Source: Pseudomonas sp. TH41
Lineage (GTDB): Bacteria; Pseudomonadota; Gammaproteobacteria; Pseudomonadales; Pseudomonadaceae
Length of the DNA stretch: 64,000 nt
NCBI RefSeq assembly: GCF_016650695.1
Contig: NZ_JAEKFH010000004.1
Span: 248,001 to 312,000 of the forward strand
Direction: 5' to 3'
A model generated the notes under the pieces. The model saw only the letters and a list, made by a program, of their open reading frames with translations. It did not search any database and was not told the origin of the DNA. This document shows, piece by piece, positions 43,738 through 52,139 of this stretch; the stretch's first letter is position 1; each line of letters opens with the position of its first letter. Position numbers and translations under genes: made by a program.

Positions 43738-44640
43738 TCAACGCAAACCCGATTGGCGCTGGCGGTACTCCCCCGGAGTGACCTGTGCATAACGCTGGAA
43801 GAACCGACTGAAGTAGGCAGGGTCCTTAAACCCCAGCTGGTAGCAAATTTCGTTGGCCGAATTGCCAGTGAACAGCAGCAAACGTTTAGCCTCTTGCATC
43901 AACCGCTCGAGGATCAACCGTTTCGACGGCAGGTCGGCAATGCGCCGGCAGACGTCGTTGAGCCGTGCCTCGGTAACCCCGATGCCAGCGGCATAGCGCG
44001 ACAGCGGCCAGTGCTGCAGGTAGTGGTCTTCGATCAACTCGTTGAAGCGGTGGAAGATCCGCAAGTCTTCATGACGTGCCGGACGGGCTTCCAGGGAGTT
44101 GGCGCAAAGCCTAAGCAGACTGATCATGATCAATCGCGTCAGGCTGTCCAGCGCCGAACCCCGCCCAGGTCCATCGGCGTTGATCTCGCTGCACAGCTCC
44201 TCGAACAGAAACTCCAGCCTCCTGACCTCGGGCTGGAATTGTGGCGCCAGCCGCGTCAGAGCCACGCAGGCTGCCGGCAACTGCGCGCCGGGCGCCAGAC
44301 TCGTATCGGCATCGATCAACTGCCAGACCAGCTGCTGGCGCACCGTCAGCACATGCCCGTCGGCATCCGCTTCAGTGACGAAAGAATGGGCTACCGTCGG
44401 TGGCGTGAGAAAAAACATTGGCCCCGACTCGAGGTATTGCTGGTCGTCCAGATAGACCCGCACCGCACCGCTCTTTACGTAATGCACCTGGAAGAACCGG
44501 TCGTGCCGATGCACCGGCATGTTACGGCCGAAGAATTCCGCCAAGTTGCCGAGTTTGTCGTAGTGCACTTCGGCATCGCTGTAGCGCTGGTCGTAGACCT
44601 GACCGATGTTGATATTGGGGATCGGCTGACGATCGCTCAT
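43738..44640 (-). CDS. hpaA: HpaA-type AraC activator of 4-hydroxyphenylacetate catabolism
   Basis: From ATG 44640 the protein is 300 residues. The N-terminal cupin-like sensor has RNMPVHRHDRFFQVHYVKSGAVRVYLD and GPMFFLTPPTVAHSF. The C-terminal AraC domain has LSRYAAGIGVTEARLNDVCRRIADLPSKRLI and LGFKDPAYFSRFFQRYAQVTPGEYRQ. HpaA switches on the 4-HPA hydroxylase genes when 4-HPA is present. It is divergent from hpaG1, and the 190 bases between them carry the TTAAC repeats. The upstream Met at 44679 lacks family similarity. Confidence 0.92.
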   Translation of the reverse strand: MSDRQPIPNINIGQVYDQRYSDAEVHYDKLGNLAEFFGRNMPVHRHDRFFQVHYVKSGAVRVYLDDQQYLESGPMFFLTPPTVAHSFVTEADADGHVLTVRQQLVWQLIDADTSLAPGAQLPAACVALTRLAPQFQPEVRRLEFLFEELCSEINADGPGRGSALDSLTRLIMISLLRLCANSLEARPARHEDLRIFHRFNELIEDHYLQHWPLSRYAAGIGVTEARLNDVCRRIADLPSKRLILERLMQEAKRLLLFTGNSANEICYQLGFKDPAYFSRFFQRYAQVTPGEYRQRQSGLR

Positions 44641-44745
44641 CGCTCGGTTCTCTTTTTTGTTTGGATGTTGGCAGTGCAAGGACTTTCATCCTGCGCCGGT
44701 TTCAGGCGACTAACCATTGGCAGAGGATTTTGCCACGCTTGACGA

Positions 44746-44782
44746 TAGTTAACATATTAATTATAACGTTAACAGGTTAACG
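44746..44782. promoter_or_regulatory. Tandem GTTAAC operators ahead of the hpa operon
   Basis: GTTAACATATTAA at 44748-44760 and GTTAACAGGTTAAC at 44768-44781 lie 50-80 bases before hpaG1. They are probable HpaR sites, and resemble the palindrome ahead of the second hpaR gene (54115). Confidence 0.6.
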
Positions 44783-44829
44783 AATATTTCGCGGAGCAGT
44801 CATTGTCCCGCCACTGCCAGGAGAAAAGC

Positions 44830-45486
44830 ATGAGCCGTGCCCTGCATGATGTTGCGAACGGCACCCTGTTCGGCGTTGCGCTGAACTACCAAGGGTTGCT
44901 GAACCAACGTATCGCCGAATTCGAGCAAGCGCCTTACCAGAAACCGCCGACCAAACCGGTGCTGTTCATCAAGACGCCCAATACCCGTAATGGTCATGAC
45001 TGCGCCGTGGTTCATCCGCAAGGTGAACGCCTGCAACCGGGCCCGGCATTGGGCGTAGTGATTGGCAAAAGCGCTAGCCGGGTCAGCGTTGAACAGGCGC
45101 TGGAACATGTGGCCGGCTACATCATCGTCAATGAGTTCAGTCTGCCGGAAGACAGCTACTACCGCCCGGCAGTCAAGGCCAAGTGCCGTGACGGCTTTTG
45201 CTCGCTGGGCCCGGAACTGGTGGCCCGTGACCAAGTCGCCAACCCGCATCAGTTGAGCCTGAAACTGTTCGTCAATGGTCAATTGCGCCAGGAAAACTCC
45301 ACGGCCAACTTTGTCCGCAGCATTCCCCAGTTGATCGCCGAGATCAGTGAATTCATGACCCTCCACGAAGGCGATGTGCTGATCACCGGCACCCCCGAAT
45401 GCCGCGTCGATGTCCAGCCCGGCGATACCGTCGAAGTCGAAATCAGCGGCCTGGGCCGCCTCGTCAACCACATCGTAGCCGAGTAA
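44830..45486 (+). CDS. hpaG1: Homoprotocatechuate pathway decarboxylase/isomerase, N-terminal-type subunit
   Basis: The 218-residue protein is a fumarylacetoacetate-hydrolase-fold enzyme: FGVALNYQGLL start, KPVLFIKTPNT substrate loop, GYIIVNEFSLPEDSYYRP metal region and GDVLITGTPECRVDVQPGD end. With HpaG2 it decarboxylates 5-carboxymethyl-2-oxo-hex-3-ene-1,7-dioate and isomerises the product. In E. coli both halves are one HpaG chain; here they are separate genes 11 bases apart. The usual catalytic Glu pair of the fold is partly altered. First gene of the hpa operon, with CAGGAGAAAAGC before ATG. Confidence 0.93.
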   Translation: MSRALHDVANGTLFGVALNYQGLLNQRIAEFEQAPYQKPPTKPVLFIKTPNTRNGHDCAVVHPQGERLQPGPALGVVIGKSASRVSVEQALEHVAGYIIVNEFSLPEDSYYRPAVKAKCRDGFCSLGPELVARDQVANPHQLSLKLFVNGQLRQENSTANFVRSIPQLIAEISEFMTLHEGDVLITGTPECRVDVQPGDTVEVEISGLGRLVNHIVAE

Positions 45487-45497
45487 CAGGAGCTTCC

Positions 45498-46268
45498 ATG
45501 AAACACGCCCGCATCCGTTTTGAAGGCGAAGTCCATCTCGCACATGTCGAAGAGCACAACGCCCTGCGCCTGGCCGACGGGCGCCTGCTAGGAGAAAGTC
45601 AGGTTGAGTGGCTACCACCGGCCACCGGCAGCATGTTCGCCCTGGGTCTGAACTACGCCGACCACGCCGCCGAACTGGCCTTCAAGCCGCCCACCGAGCC
45701 CCTGGCCTTTATCAAATCCCCCGGCACCTACAGCGGCCATAACCAAGTGACCTGGCGCCCAGATAACGTCGCCTACATGCACTACGAGTGCGAACTCGTT
45801 GCCGTTATCGGCAAGCCGGCACGCAACGTCAAACGTGAAAACGCCCTGGAATATCTGGCGGGTTACACAGTGTGCAACGACTACGCGATTCGCGACTACC
45901 TGGAAAATTACTACCGTCCCAACCTGCGGGTGAAGAACCGCGATGCCACGACGCCCGTCGGTCCGTGGATCGTCGATGTCGCCGATGTACCGGATCCGAG
46001 CAACCTGAAACTGCGCACCTGGATCAACGGTGAACTGCGTCAGGAAGGCAGCACCAAGGACATGATTTTCGATATCCCTTACCTGATCGAGTACCTGTCC
46101 AGTTTCATGACCCTGCAACCCGGCGACATGATCGCCACGGGCACGCCGGAAGGTCTGGCCGATGTCGTGCCAGGCGATGAAGTAATCGTGGAAGTGGAAG
46201 GCGTGGGTCGCCTGGTCAATCGAATCGTCAGCGAAGCGGATTTTTTCTCCGCGCGTAAAGAGGCTTGA
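45498..46268 (+). CDS. hpaG2: Homoprotocatechuate pathway decarboxylase/isomerase, C-terminal-type subunit
   Basis: The 256-residue partner of HpaG1 has the full FAH metal site: FALGLNYADHA, PLAFIKSPGTYSGHN, MHYECELVAVIGKPARNV (metal Glu pair), GYTVCNDYAIRDY, and GDMIATGTPEGLADVVPGD. It is clearly the catalytic half. The start is fixed by ACAGGAGCTTCC. Its stop overlaps the hpaE leader, so the genes are co-translated. Confidence 0.94.
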   Translation: MKHARIRFEGEVHLAHVEEHNALRLADGRLLGESQVEWLPPATGSMFALGLNYADHAAELAFKPPTEPLAFIKSPGTYSGHNQVTWRPDNVAYMHYECELVAVIGKPARNVKRENALEYLAGYTVCNDYAIRDYLENYYRPNLRVKNRDATTPVGPWIVDVADVPDPSNLKLRTWINGELRQEGSTKDMIFDIPYLIEYLSSFMTLQPGDMIATGTPEGLADVVPGDEVIVEVEGVGRLVNRIVSEADFFSARKEA

Positions 46269-46273
46269 GCAAC

Positions 46274-47734
46274 ATGATCAAACATTGGATCAATGGCCGC
46301 GAGGTCGAAAGCAAAGACGTTTTCGTCAACTACAACCCGGCCACCGGTGAGGCCATCGGCGAAGTCGCCAGCGGCGGCGCCGAAGAAGTCGCCCAGGCCG
46401 TGGCCGCGGCCAAGGAAGCCTTCCCCAAGTGGGCCAACACCCCGGCCAAGGAACGTGCCCGACTGATGCGCAAGCTCGGTGAGCTGATCGAGCAAAACGT
46501 GCCACAACTGGCCGAACTCGAAACCCTCGATACCGGTTTGCCGATCCATCAGACCAAAAACGTGTTGATTCCACGGGCCTCGCACAACTTCGACTTTTTC
46601 GCCGAAGTCTGCACCCGCATGGACGGTCACAGTTACCCAGTCGACGACCAGATGCTCAACTACACCCTCTATCAGCCAGTGGGGGTTTGCGGCCTGGTAT
46701 CACCATGGAACGTGCCGTTCATGACGGCGACCTGGAAGACCGCGCCGTGCCTGGCGCTGGGCAATACTGCCGTCCTGAAAATGTCAGAACTGTCGCCATT
46801 GACCGCAAACGAACTGGGTCGCCTGGCCGTCGAAGCGGGCATTCCCAATGGCGTGCTCAACGTCATCCAGGGTTACGGCGCCACCGCGGGTGATGCCTTG
46901 GTTCGGCACCCGGACGTGCGGGCGATTTCCTTCACCGGTGGTACCGCGACCGGCAAAAAAATCATGCAGACCGCGGGCCTGAAAAAGTACTCCATGGAAC
47001 TGGGCGGCAAGTCACCGGTGCTGATCTTTGAAGATGCCGACCTGGAGCGTGCCCTCGACGCGGCGCTGTTCACCATTTTCTCGTTGAACGGTGAACGCTG
47101 CACCGCCGGTAGCCGGATCTTCATCCAGGAAAGCGTGTACCCGCAGTTTGTCGCCGAGTTTGCCGCTCGTGCCAAACGCCTCATCGTTGGCGACCCACAG
47201 GATCCGAAGACCCAGGTCGGTTCGATGATCACTCAAGCCCACTACGACAAGGTCACCGGCTACATCAAGATCGGTATCGAAGAAGGCGCCACCCTCGTCG
47301 CTGGCGGTCTGGAACGTCCAGCCAACTTGCCGGCGCACCTGAATAAAGGCCAGTTCATCCAGCCGACAGTGTTCGCCGACGTGAGCAACAAGATGCGCAT
47401 CGCCCAGGAAGAAATCTTCGGCCCGGTGGTCTGCCTGATCCCGTTCAAGGATGAAGCCGAGGCTCTGCAACTGGCCAACGATACGGAATACGGCCTGGCG
47501 TCTTACATCTGGACCCAGGACATCGGCAAAGCGCATCGTCTGGCCTATGGCATCGAAGCCGGAATGGTGTTCATCAATAGCCAGAACGTACGTGATTTAC
47601 GTCAGCCGTTCGGCGGTGTGAAAGGCTCCGGCACCGGTCGAGAAGGTGGCCAGTACAGCTTCGAAGTATTCGCCGAGATCAAGAACGTTTGCATTTCCAT
47701 GGGCAGTCATCACATCCCGCGTTGGGGCGTCTGA
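46274..47734 (+). CDS. hpaE: 5-carboxymethyl-2-hydroxymuconate semialdehyde dehydrogenase
   Basis: The 486-residue NAD-dependent aldehyde dehydrogenase opens IKHWINGREVESKDVFVNYNPATGEAIGEVASGG, close to E. coli HpaE (488). It has the cofactor segments GLVSPWNVPFM and FTGGTATGKKIM, Glu in MELGGKSP, and the nucleophile Cys in LNGERCTAGSR. It oxidises the ring-cleavage product of homoprotocatechuate. ATG 46274 is chosen over an in-frame TTG at 46265. A GC-rich hairpin lies in the gap to hpaD (about 47756-47782). Confidence 0.95.
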   Translation: MIKHWINGREVESKDVFVNYNPATGEAIGEVASGGAEEVAQAVAAAKEAFPKWANTPAKERARLMRKLGELIEQNVPQLAELETLDTGLPIHQTKNVLIPRASHNFDFFAEVCTRMDGHSYPVDDQMLNYTLYQPVGVCGLVSPWNVPFMTATWKTAPCLALGNTAVLKMSELSPLTANELGRLAVEAGIPNGVLNVIQGYGATAGDALVRHPDVRAISFTGGTATGKKIMQTAGLKKYSMELGGKSPVLIFEDADLERALDAALFTIFSLNGERCTAGSRIFIQESVYPQFVAEFAARAKRLIVGDPQDPKTQVGSMITQAHYDKVTGYIKIGIEEGATLVAGGLERPANLPAHLNKGQFIQPTVFADVSNKMRIAQEEIFGPVVCLIPFKDEAEALQLANDTEYGLASYIWTQDIGKAHRLAYGIEAGMVFINSQNVRDLRQPFGGVKGSGTGREGGQYSFEVFAEIKNVCISMGSHHIPRWGV

Positions 47735-47836
47735 ACTAGCGGCTGTTGAAGGCTGCGATGGGGCGCGCATCGGCCCATCGCAAGCCTCGACAACTGCCAG
47801 ACTGAATCAAACAACAACAATTTCAGGAGAATCATC

Positions 47837-48694
47837 ATGGGCGAAGTCGTCCTGGCCGCGAAGATCTGCCACGTACCCTCGATGTACCTGTCGGAACTGC
47901 CCGGCAAGCATCACGGTTGTCGCGAAGCAGCGATTGCCGGACACAAGGAAATCGGCCGTCGCGCCCGCGAACTCGGCGCCGATACCGCCGTGGTGTTTGA
48001 CGTGCACTGGATGGTCAACAGCGGCTATCACGTCAACTGCGGCGAGCATTTCAAAGGCATCTATACCAGCAACGAGTTACCGCACTTCATCAAGAACATG
48101 GAGTACCAATACCCGGGCTGTCCTGAGCTGGGTGAGCTGATCGCCGCCGAGGCCAATCAGGCCGGGGTACGCACCATGGCTCACAACATCCCGAGCCTGG
48201 AGCTGGAATACGGCACCCTGGTGCCGATGCGCTACATGCACATGGGCGTTCCCGACGAGCAGAAGTTCGACGTGATCTCCATTGCCGCCTGGTGTGCCTG
48301 GCACCGTCTGGAAGACAGCTTTACTTTCGGCGCCGCTGTACGTCGGGCCATCGAGAAGAGCGACCGCAAGGTGCTGGTGCTGGCCTCGGGCTCACTGTCC
48401 CACCGTTTCTCCGACGACCGTGAAGCCGAAGCCAACATCCACAACTGGACCCGCGAGTTCGACAAGCAGATGGACCTGCATGTGGTCGAGATGTGGAAGC
48501 AAGGCCGCTTCAAGGAGTTCTGCGCGATGCTCCCGGACTACGCCGAGCATTGCTTCGGCGAAGGCAAGATGCACGACACCGCGATGCTCCTCGGACTACT
48601 GGGCGGGCCTGAATATAACAAACCCGCCGAGATCATCACTCAGCCGTTCGGAAGTTCCGGCACCGGCCAGATCAATGCCATTTTCCCCCTCTGA
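47837..48694 (+). CDS. hpaD: Homoprotocatechuate (3,4-dihydroxyphenylacetate) 2,3-dioxygenase
   Basis: The 285-residue extradiol dioxygenase belongs to the LigB-like class III. It has AAKICHVPSMYLSELPGKHHG (iron His and substrate region), VVFDVHWMVNSGYHVNC, and the LASGSLSHRFSD His segment. It cleaves homoprotocatechuate next to the hydroxyls to 5-carboxymethyl-2-hydroxymuconate semialdehyde. Length and motifs match E. coli-type HpaD. Fourth gene of the operon, behind TCAGGAGAATC. Confidence 0.95.
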   Translation: MGEVVLAAKICHVPSMYLSELPGKHHGCREAAIAGHKEIGRRARELGADTAVVFDVHWMVNSGYHVNCGEHFKGIYTSNELPHFIKNMEYQYPGCPELGELIAAEANQAGVRTMAHNIPSLELEYGTLVPMRYMHMGVPDEQKFDVISIAAWCAWHRLEDSFTFGAAVRRAIEKSDRKVLVLASGSLSHRFSDDREAEANIHNWTREFDKQMDLHVVEMWKQGRFKEFCAMLPDYAEHCFGEGKMHDTAMLLGLLGGPEYNKPAEIITQPFGSSGTGQINAIFPL

Positions 48695-48743
48695 CACTCG
48701 CTCGCGGGCAGCCTGAAAGTTGCTCGCGACTTGGGAGATTCAT

Positions 48744-49136
48744 ATGCCACATTTCATCGCCGAGTACTCCGACAACATCGAACAGCAAGCGGACTTGCCC
48801 GCGCTGTTCGAAAAGGTTCACAGCGCCCTGGGAGACAGCGGCGTGTTTCCCCTGGGCGGCATCCGCAGTCGCGGCATACGCCTGGACACCTGGCGCATGG
48901 CTGACGGCAAGCACGACTACGCCTTTGTTCATATGACGCTGAAGGTCGGCCATGGCCGTGATTTGGCGACGCGCCAGAAAGTCGCCGAGAGCCTGTTCGA
49001 GGTCATCACCCAGCACTTCGCCGAGCTTCAGGCCCAACGCCTGCTGGCCTTGTCGTTCGAGATGATCGAACTGCACGAGCAACTCAACTTCAAGGAAAAC
49101 AACGTCCACGAGTTTCTCAAGGTTCAGGCCCGTTAA
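48744..49136 (+). CDS. hpaF: 5-carboxymethyl-2-hydroxymuconate delta-isomerase
   Basis: The 130-residue protein begins MPHFIAEYSDNI with Pro2 as the catalytic base of the tautomerase superfamily. It has the C-terminal HpaF pattern RLLALSFEMIELHEQLNFKENNVHEFL. It isomerises the muconate product before decarboxylation. ATG 48744 gives the free Pro-2 terminus. A decayed copy of its last 35 codons is present at 58558. Confidence 0.94.
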   Translation: MPHFIAEYSDNIEQQADLPALFEKVHSALGDSGVFPLGGIRSRGIRLDTWRMADGKHDYAFVHMTLKVGHGRDLATRQKVAESLFEVITQHFAELQAQRLLALSFEMIELHEQLNFKENNVHEFLKVQAR

Positions 49137-49186
49137 GGCAGCCTGCCGTTCGTTCCATCGGCCTCTCAGACAAAAAGTACAAAATC

Positions 49187-50491
49187 ATGAGCTCAGCCAA
49201 TACCGCCGACACCATCAACACCGTCGCGCGCGAGCGTACCCACAGCCTCATCACCTGGCGGCTGATGCCGCTGTTGTTGATCTGCTACCTGTTCGCTCAC
49301 CTCGACCGAATCAACATCGGCTTCGCCAAGATACAGATGAGCGCTGACTTGAATTTCAGCGACACGGTGTACGGCTTGGGCGCCGGTCTGTTCTTCGTCG
49401 CCTACGCGCTGTTCGGCGTACCGAGCAATATGGCCCTGGATCGTGTTGGCCCACGGCGCTGGATCGCGACGCTGATGGTGGTATGGGGAACGTTATCAAC
49501 CAGTATGTTCTTGATCGACAGCGCTACCGGCTTCTATGTCCTGCGCTCTTTGCTGGGGGTGGCCGAGGCCGGTTTCTTTCCGGGCATTCTGGTGTTTCTG
49601 AACCGCTGGTACCCGGCTGGTCGTCGAGCGCAAATCACCGCATTGTTTGCGATCGCCGTACCGATGGCCGGCGTGATCGGCGGCCCGTTGTCCGGCGGCA
49701 TCCTCGAAAGTTTCCATGATTATGCAGGCCTGCACGGCTGGCAGTGGATGTTCATCATCGAGGGTGTGCCCGTCATCTTGCTTGGGCTTGTCGTGTTCAA
49801 GTGCCTGCCGGACAGCTTCGAAACGGTCAAGTGGTTGGCTCCGCAGGAGAAGCAACAACTGCGCGAGCAATTGAACAAGGAAGAACGTCGCAAATCGATC
49901 ACTTCGTTCTCCTCAATCCTCAAGAACCGGCAGGTATGGCTGCTGGTCGCGGTGTATTTCGCGGTGATGCTGGCAGTTAATACCCTGGCGTTCTGGATGC
50001 CGACACTGATCCACGGCGCCGGTATCGGCAGCGACGGCAAGGTCGGCTTGCTAAGTGCCGTACCTTATCTGGCGGGTTGTTTCTTCATGATCGGTTGTGG
50101 ACGGTCGTCCGATCGCAACCGTGAACGCCGCTGGCACCTCTGCGTGCCATTGCTGATGTCTGCCGCCGGCATCGCCATCGCCGGACTTTCACCTGCCAAT
50201 CCAACCACGGTTCTGGCTGGTTTGATCATCGCCGGCATGGGGGCCAGTGCCGCGTTGCCAATGTTCTGGCAACTGCCCCCGGCCTTCCTGTCCAACAGCA
50301 CCCAAGCCACCGGCATTGCCCTGATCAGCTCCTTCGGCAGCATCGCGGCGTTCTTCGCGCCCTATCTGATCGGTTGGATGCGCGACACAACCCAGAGTGC
50401 CAGCCTGGCCCTTTACCTGCTCGCACTGTTCATCGCTCTCGGTGGTTTTTTGGTGCTGCGTACCCAGGCCTCCATTGTCAACCCTAAGTAA
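49187..50491 (+). CDS. hpaX: 4-hydroxyphenylacetate MFS permease
   Basis: The 434-residue protein has 12 helices of the anion:cation symporter MFS branch: LITWRLMPLLLICYLFAHLDRINIGFAKIQMSADL start, GVPSNMALDRVGPRRWIA loop 2-3, RWYPAGRRAQI, and SSFGSIAAFFAPYLIGWMRD near the end. By position and resemblance it is HpaX, which imports 4-hydroxyphenylacetate. A related fragment sits at 32450 in the Rieske operon. Confidence 0.92.
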   Translation: MSSANTADTINTVARERTHSLITWRLMPLLLICYLFAHLDRINIGFAKIQMSADLNFSDTVYGLGAGLFFVAYALFGVPSNMALDRVGPRRWIATLMVVWGTLSTSMFLIDSATGFYVLRSLLGVAEAGFFPGILVFLNRWYPAGRRAQITALFAIAVPMAGVIGGPLSGGILESFHDYAGLHGWQWMFIIEGVPVILLGLVVFKCLPDSFETVKWLAPQEKQQLREQLNKEERRKSITSFSSILKNRQVWLLVAVYFAVMLAVNTLAFWMPTLIHGAGIGSDGKVGLLSAVPYLAGCFFMIGCGRSSDRNRERRWHLCVPLLMSAAGIAIAGLSPANPTTVLAGLIIAGMGASAALPMFWQLPPAFLSNSTQATGIALISSFGSIAAFFAPYLIGWMRDTTQSASLALYLLALFIALGGFLVLRTQASIVNPK

Positions 50492-50503
50492 GAGATCATT
50501 GTC

Positions 50504-51307
50504 ATGCTTGATCAACAACTCATTCAGCAAGCCGCCGCCCGCCTCGACCGCGCCGAGCGCTCACGCGAGCAGGTACGTCAGTTTTCCCTGGACCATCCAG
50601 ACATCACCATTGAAGACGCCTATGCCATTCAGCGTGCTTGGGTAGCGCAAAAAATCAAGGATGGTCGCAAGTTGGTCGGGCATAAAATTGGCCTGACCTC
50701 GCGGGCCATGCAGGTGTCTTCCAACATCACCGAGCCAGATTACGGTGCGCTCCTCGATGACATGTTCTTCGACGAAGGCACTGATATTCCGTTCGAGCGC
50801 TTTATAGTGCCTCGGGTGGAAGTGGAACTCGCGTTCATTCTGGGCAAGCCCTTGAAAGGTCCGAACGTGACGGTTTTTGATGTGTTGGACGCCACCGAAT
50901 GGGTGATCCCGGCACTGGAAATCATCGATGCGCGCATCCAGCAGGTCGACCCGCAGACCAAAACGACCCGCAAGGTGTTCGATACCATTTCTGACAATGC
51001 CGCCAATGCCGGCGTGGTCATGGGCGGCCGCGCCGTGCGCCCGACCGAGATCGACTTGCGCAAGGTGCCAGCCGTCCTCTACCGCAATGGTGTGATCGAG
51101 GAGTCCGGCGTCTCCGCTGCCGTACTCAACCACCCGGCGAAAGGCGTGGCTTGGCTCGCAAATAAACTAGCGGCCTATGACGTCACGCTGCTGCCAGGGC
51201 AAATCATCCTGGGTGGCTCCTTCACCCGCCCTGTTGCGGCAAACCCTGGCGATACCTTCCATGTCGATTACGACATGCTGGGGTCCATTGCCTGTCGTTT
51301 CGTTTGA
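50504..51307 (+). CDS. hpaH: 2-oxo-hepta-3-ene-1,7-dioate hydratase
   Basis: The 267-residue protein is of the 2-oxopent-4-enoate hydratase family: ITIEDAYAIQRAWV, GHKIGLTSRAMQ, YGALLDDMFF, RVEVELAFILGKPLKGP (metal Glu pair), PALEIIDARI and NPGDTFHVDYDMLG end. It adds water to the pathway dienoate. It follows hpaX by 12 bases. A decayed copy of its first 30 codons is at 58753. Confidence 0.95.
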   Translation: MLDQQLIQQAAARLDRAERSREQVRQFSLDHPDITIEDAYAIQRAWVAQKIKDGRKLVGHKIGLTSRAMQVSSNITEPDYGALLDDMFFDEGTDIPFERFIVPRVEVELAFILGKPLKGPNVTVFDVLDATEWVIPALEIIDARIQQVDPQTKTTRKVFDTISDNAANAGVVMGGRAVRPTEIDLRKVPAVLYRNGVIEESGVSAAVLNHPAKGVAWLANKLAAYDVTLLPGQIILGGSFTRPVAANPGDTFHVDYDMLGSIACRFV

Positions 51308-51322
51308 TCGGAGACTTCTACG

Positions 51323-52123
51323 ATGGATATGCCCATTAATACCTTCAAACTGCGCCTGCAAAGTGGTGAAGCGCAGATCGGCCTGTGGCTTGGATTGGCC
51401 GACGCCTATTGTGCCGAACTGGCCGCCAACGCCGGATTCGATTGGCTGCTGATCGACGGCGAACATGCACCCAACGATTTGCGCGCAATGCTCAGCCAGC
51501 TTCAGGCCGTGGCCCCCTACCCCAGCCACCCAGTAATTCGCCCGGTGATTGGCGACACCGCACTGATCAAGCAAGTGCTCGACATCGGTGTGCAAACCTT
51601 GTTGGTACCTATGGTGGAAAGCGCAAACCAGGCGCGCGAGCTGGTCCGTGCGATCCACTACCCGCCCAATGGTGTTCGTGGCGTCGGCAGTGCACTGGCA
51701 CGCGCATCGCGCTGGAACAGCATTCCCGGTTACCTCGACAAATCCGATGAACAAATGTGCCTACTGGTGCAGATCGAGAACCGCGAAGGCCTGGCCAATC
51801 TTGATGCAATCGCGTCGGTAGAGGGTGTCGACGGAGTCTTTATCGGGCCGGCGGATTTGAGTGCATCGATGGGCTACCGCGGCAATCCGGGTCATCCCAA
51901 AGTCCAGGCAGCGATCGAAGACGCCATCGCCCGAATCCAGAAAGCCGGTAAAGCGGCTGGCATTCTCAGCGCCGACCAGAAACTGGCCAAGCGATACATC
52001 GAGCTGGGCGCGGCGTTCGTTGCTGTCGGCGTCGACACCACAGTTCTGATGCGCGGTCTGCAAACCCTCGCCGCCACATTCAAAGATGCTCCGGTGCCCA
52101 CAAGCTCCGGCGGCGTGTACTGA
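51323..52123 (+). CDS. hpaI: 4-hydroxy-2-oxoheptanedioate aldolase
   Basis: The 266-residue class II pyruvate aldolase opens MPINTFKLRLQSGEAQIGLWLGLADAYCAELAANAGFDWLLIDGEHAP. It has the metal Glu in VQIENREGLANLDAIA and the Asp in GVDGVFIGPADLSASMG. It cleaves 4-hydroxy-2-oxoheptanedioate to pyruvate and succinate semialdehyde. The next gene oxidises the semialdehyde. A fragment of its C-terminal VGVDTT segment is at 58836. Confidence 0.95.
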   Translation: MDMPINTFKLRLQSGEAQIGLWLGLADAYCAELAANAGFDWLLIDGEHAPNDLRAMLSQLQAVAPYPSHPVIRPVIGDTALIKQVLDIGVQTLLVPMVESANQARELVRAIHYPPNGVRGVGSALARASRWNSIPGYLDKSDEQMCLLVQIENREGLANLDAIASVEGVDGVFIGPADLSASMGYRGNPGHPKVQAAIEDAIARIQKAGKAAGILSADQKLAKRYIELGAAFVAVGVDTTVLMRGLQTLAATFKDAPVPTSSGGVY

Positions 52124-52139
52124 TTTTTTGAGAAGACTG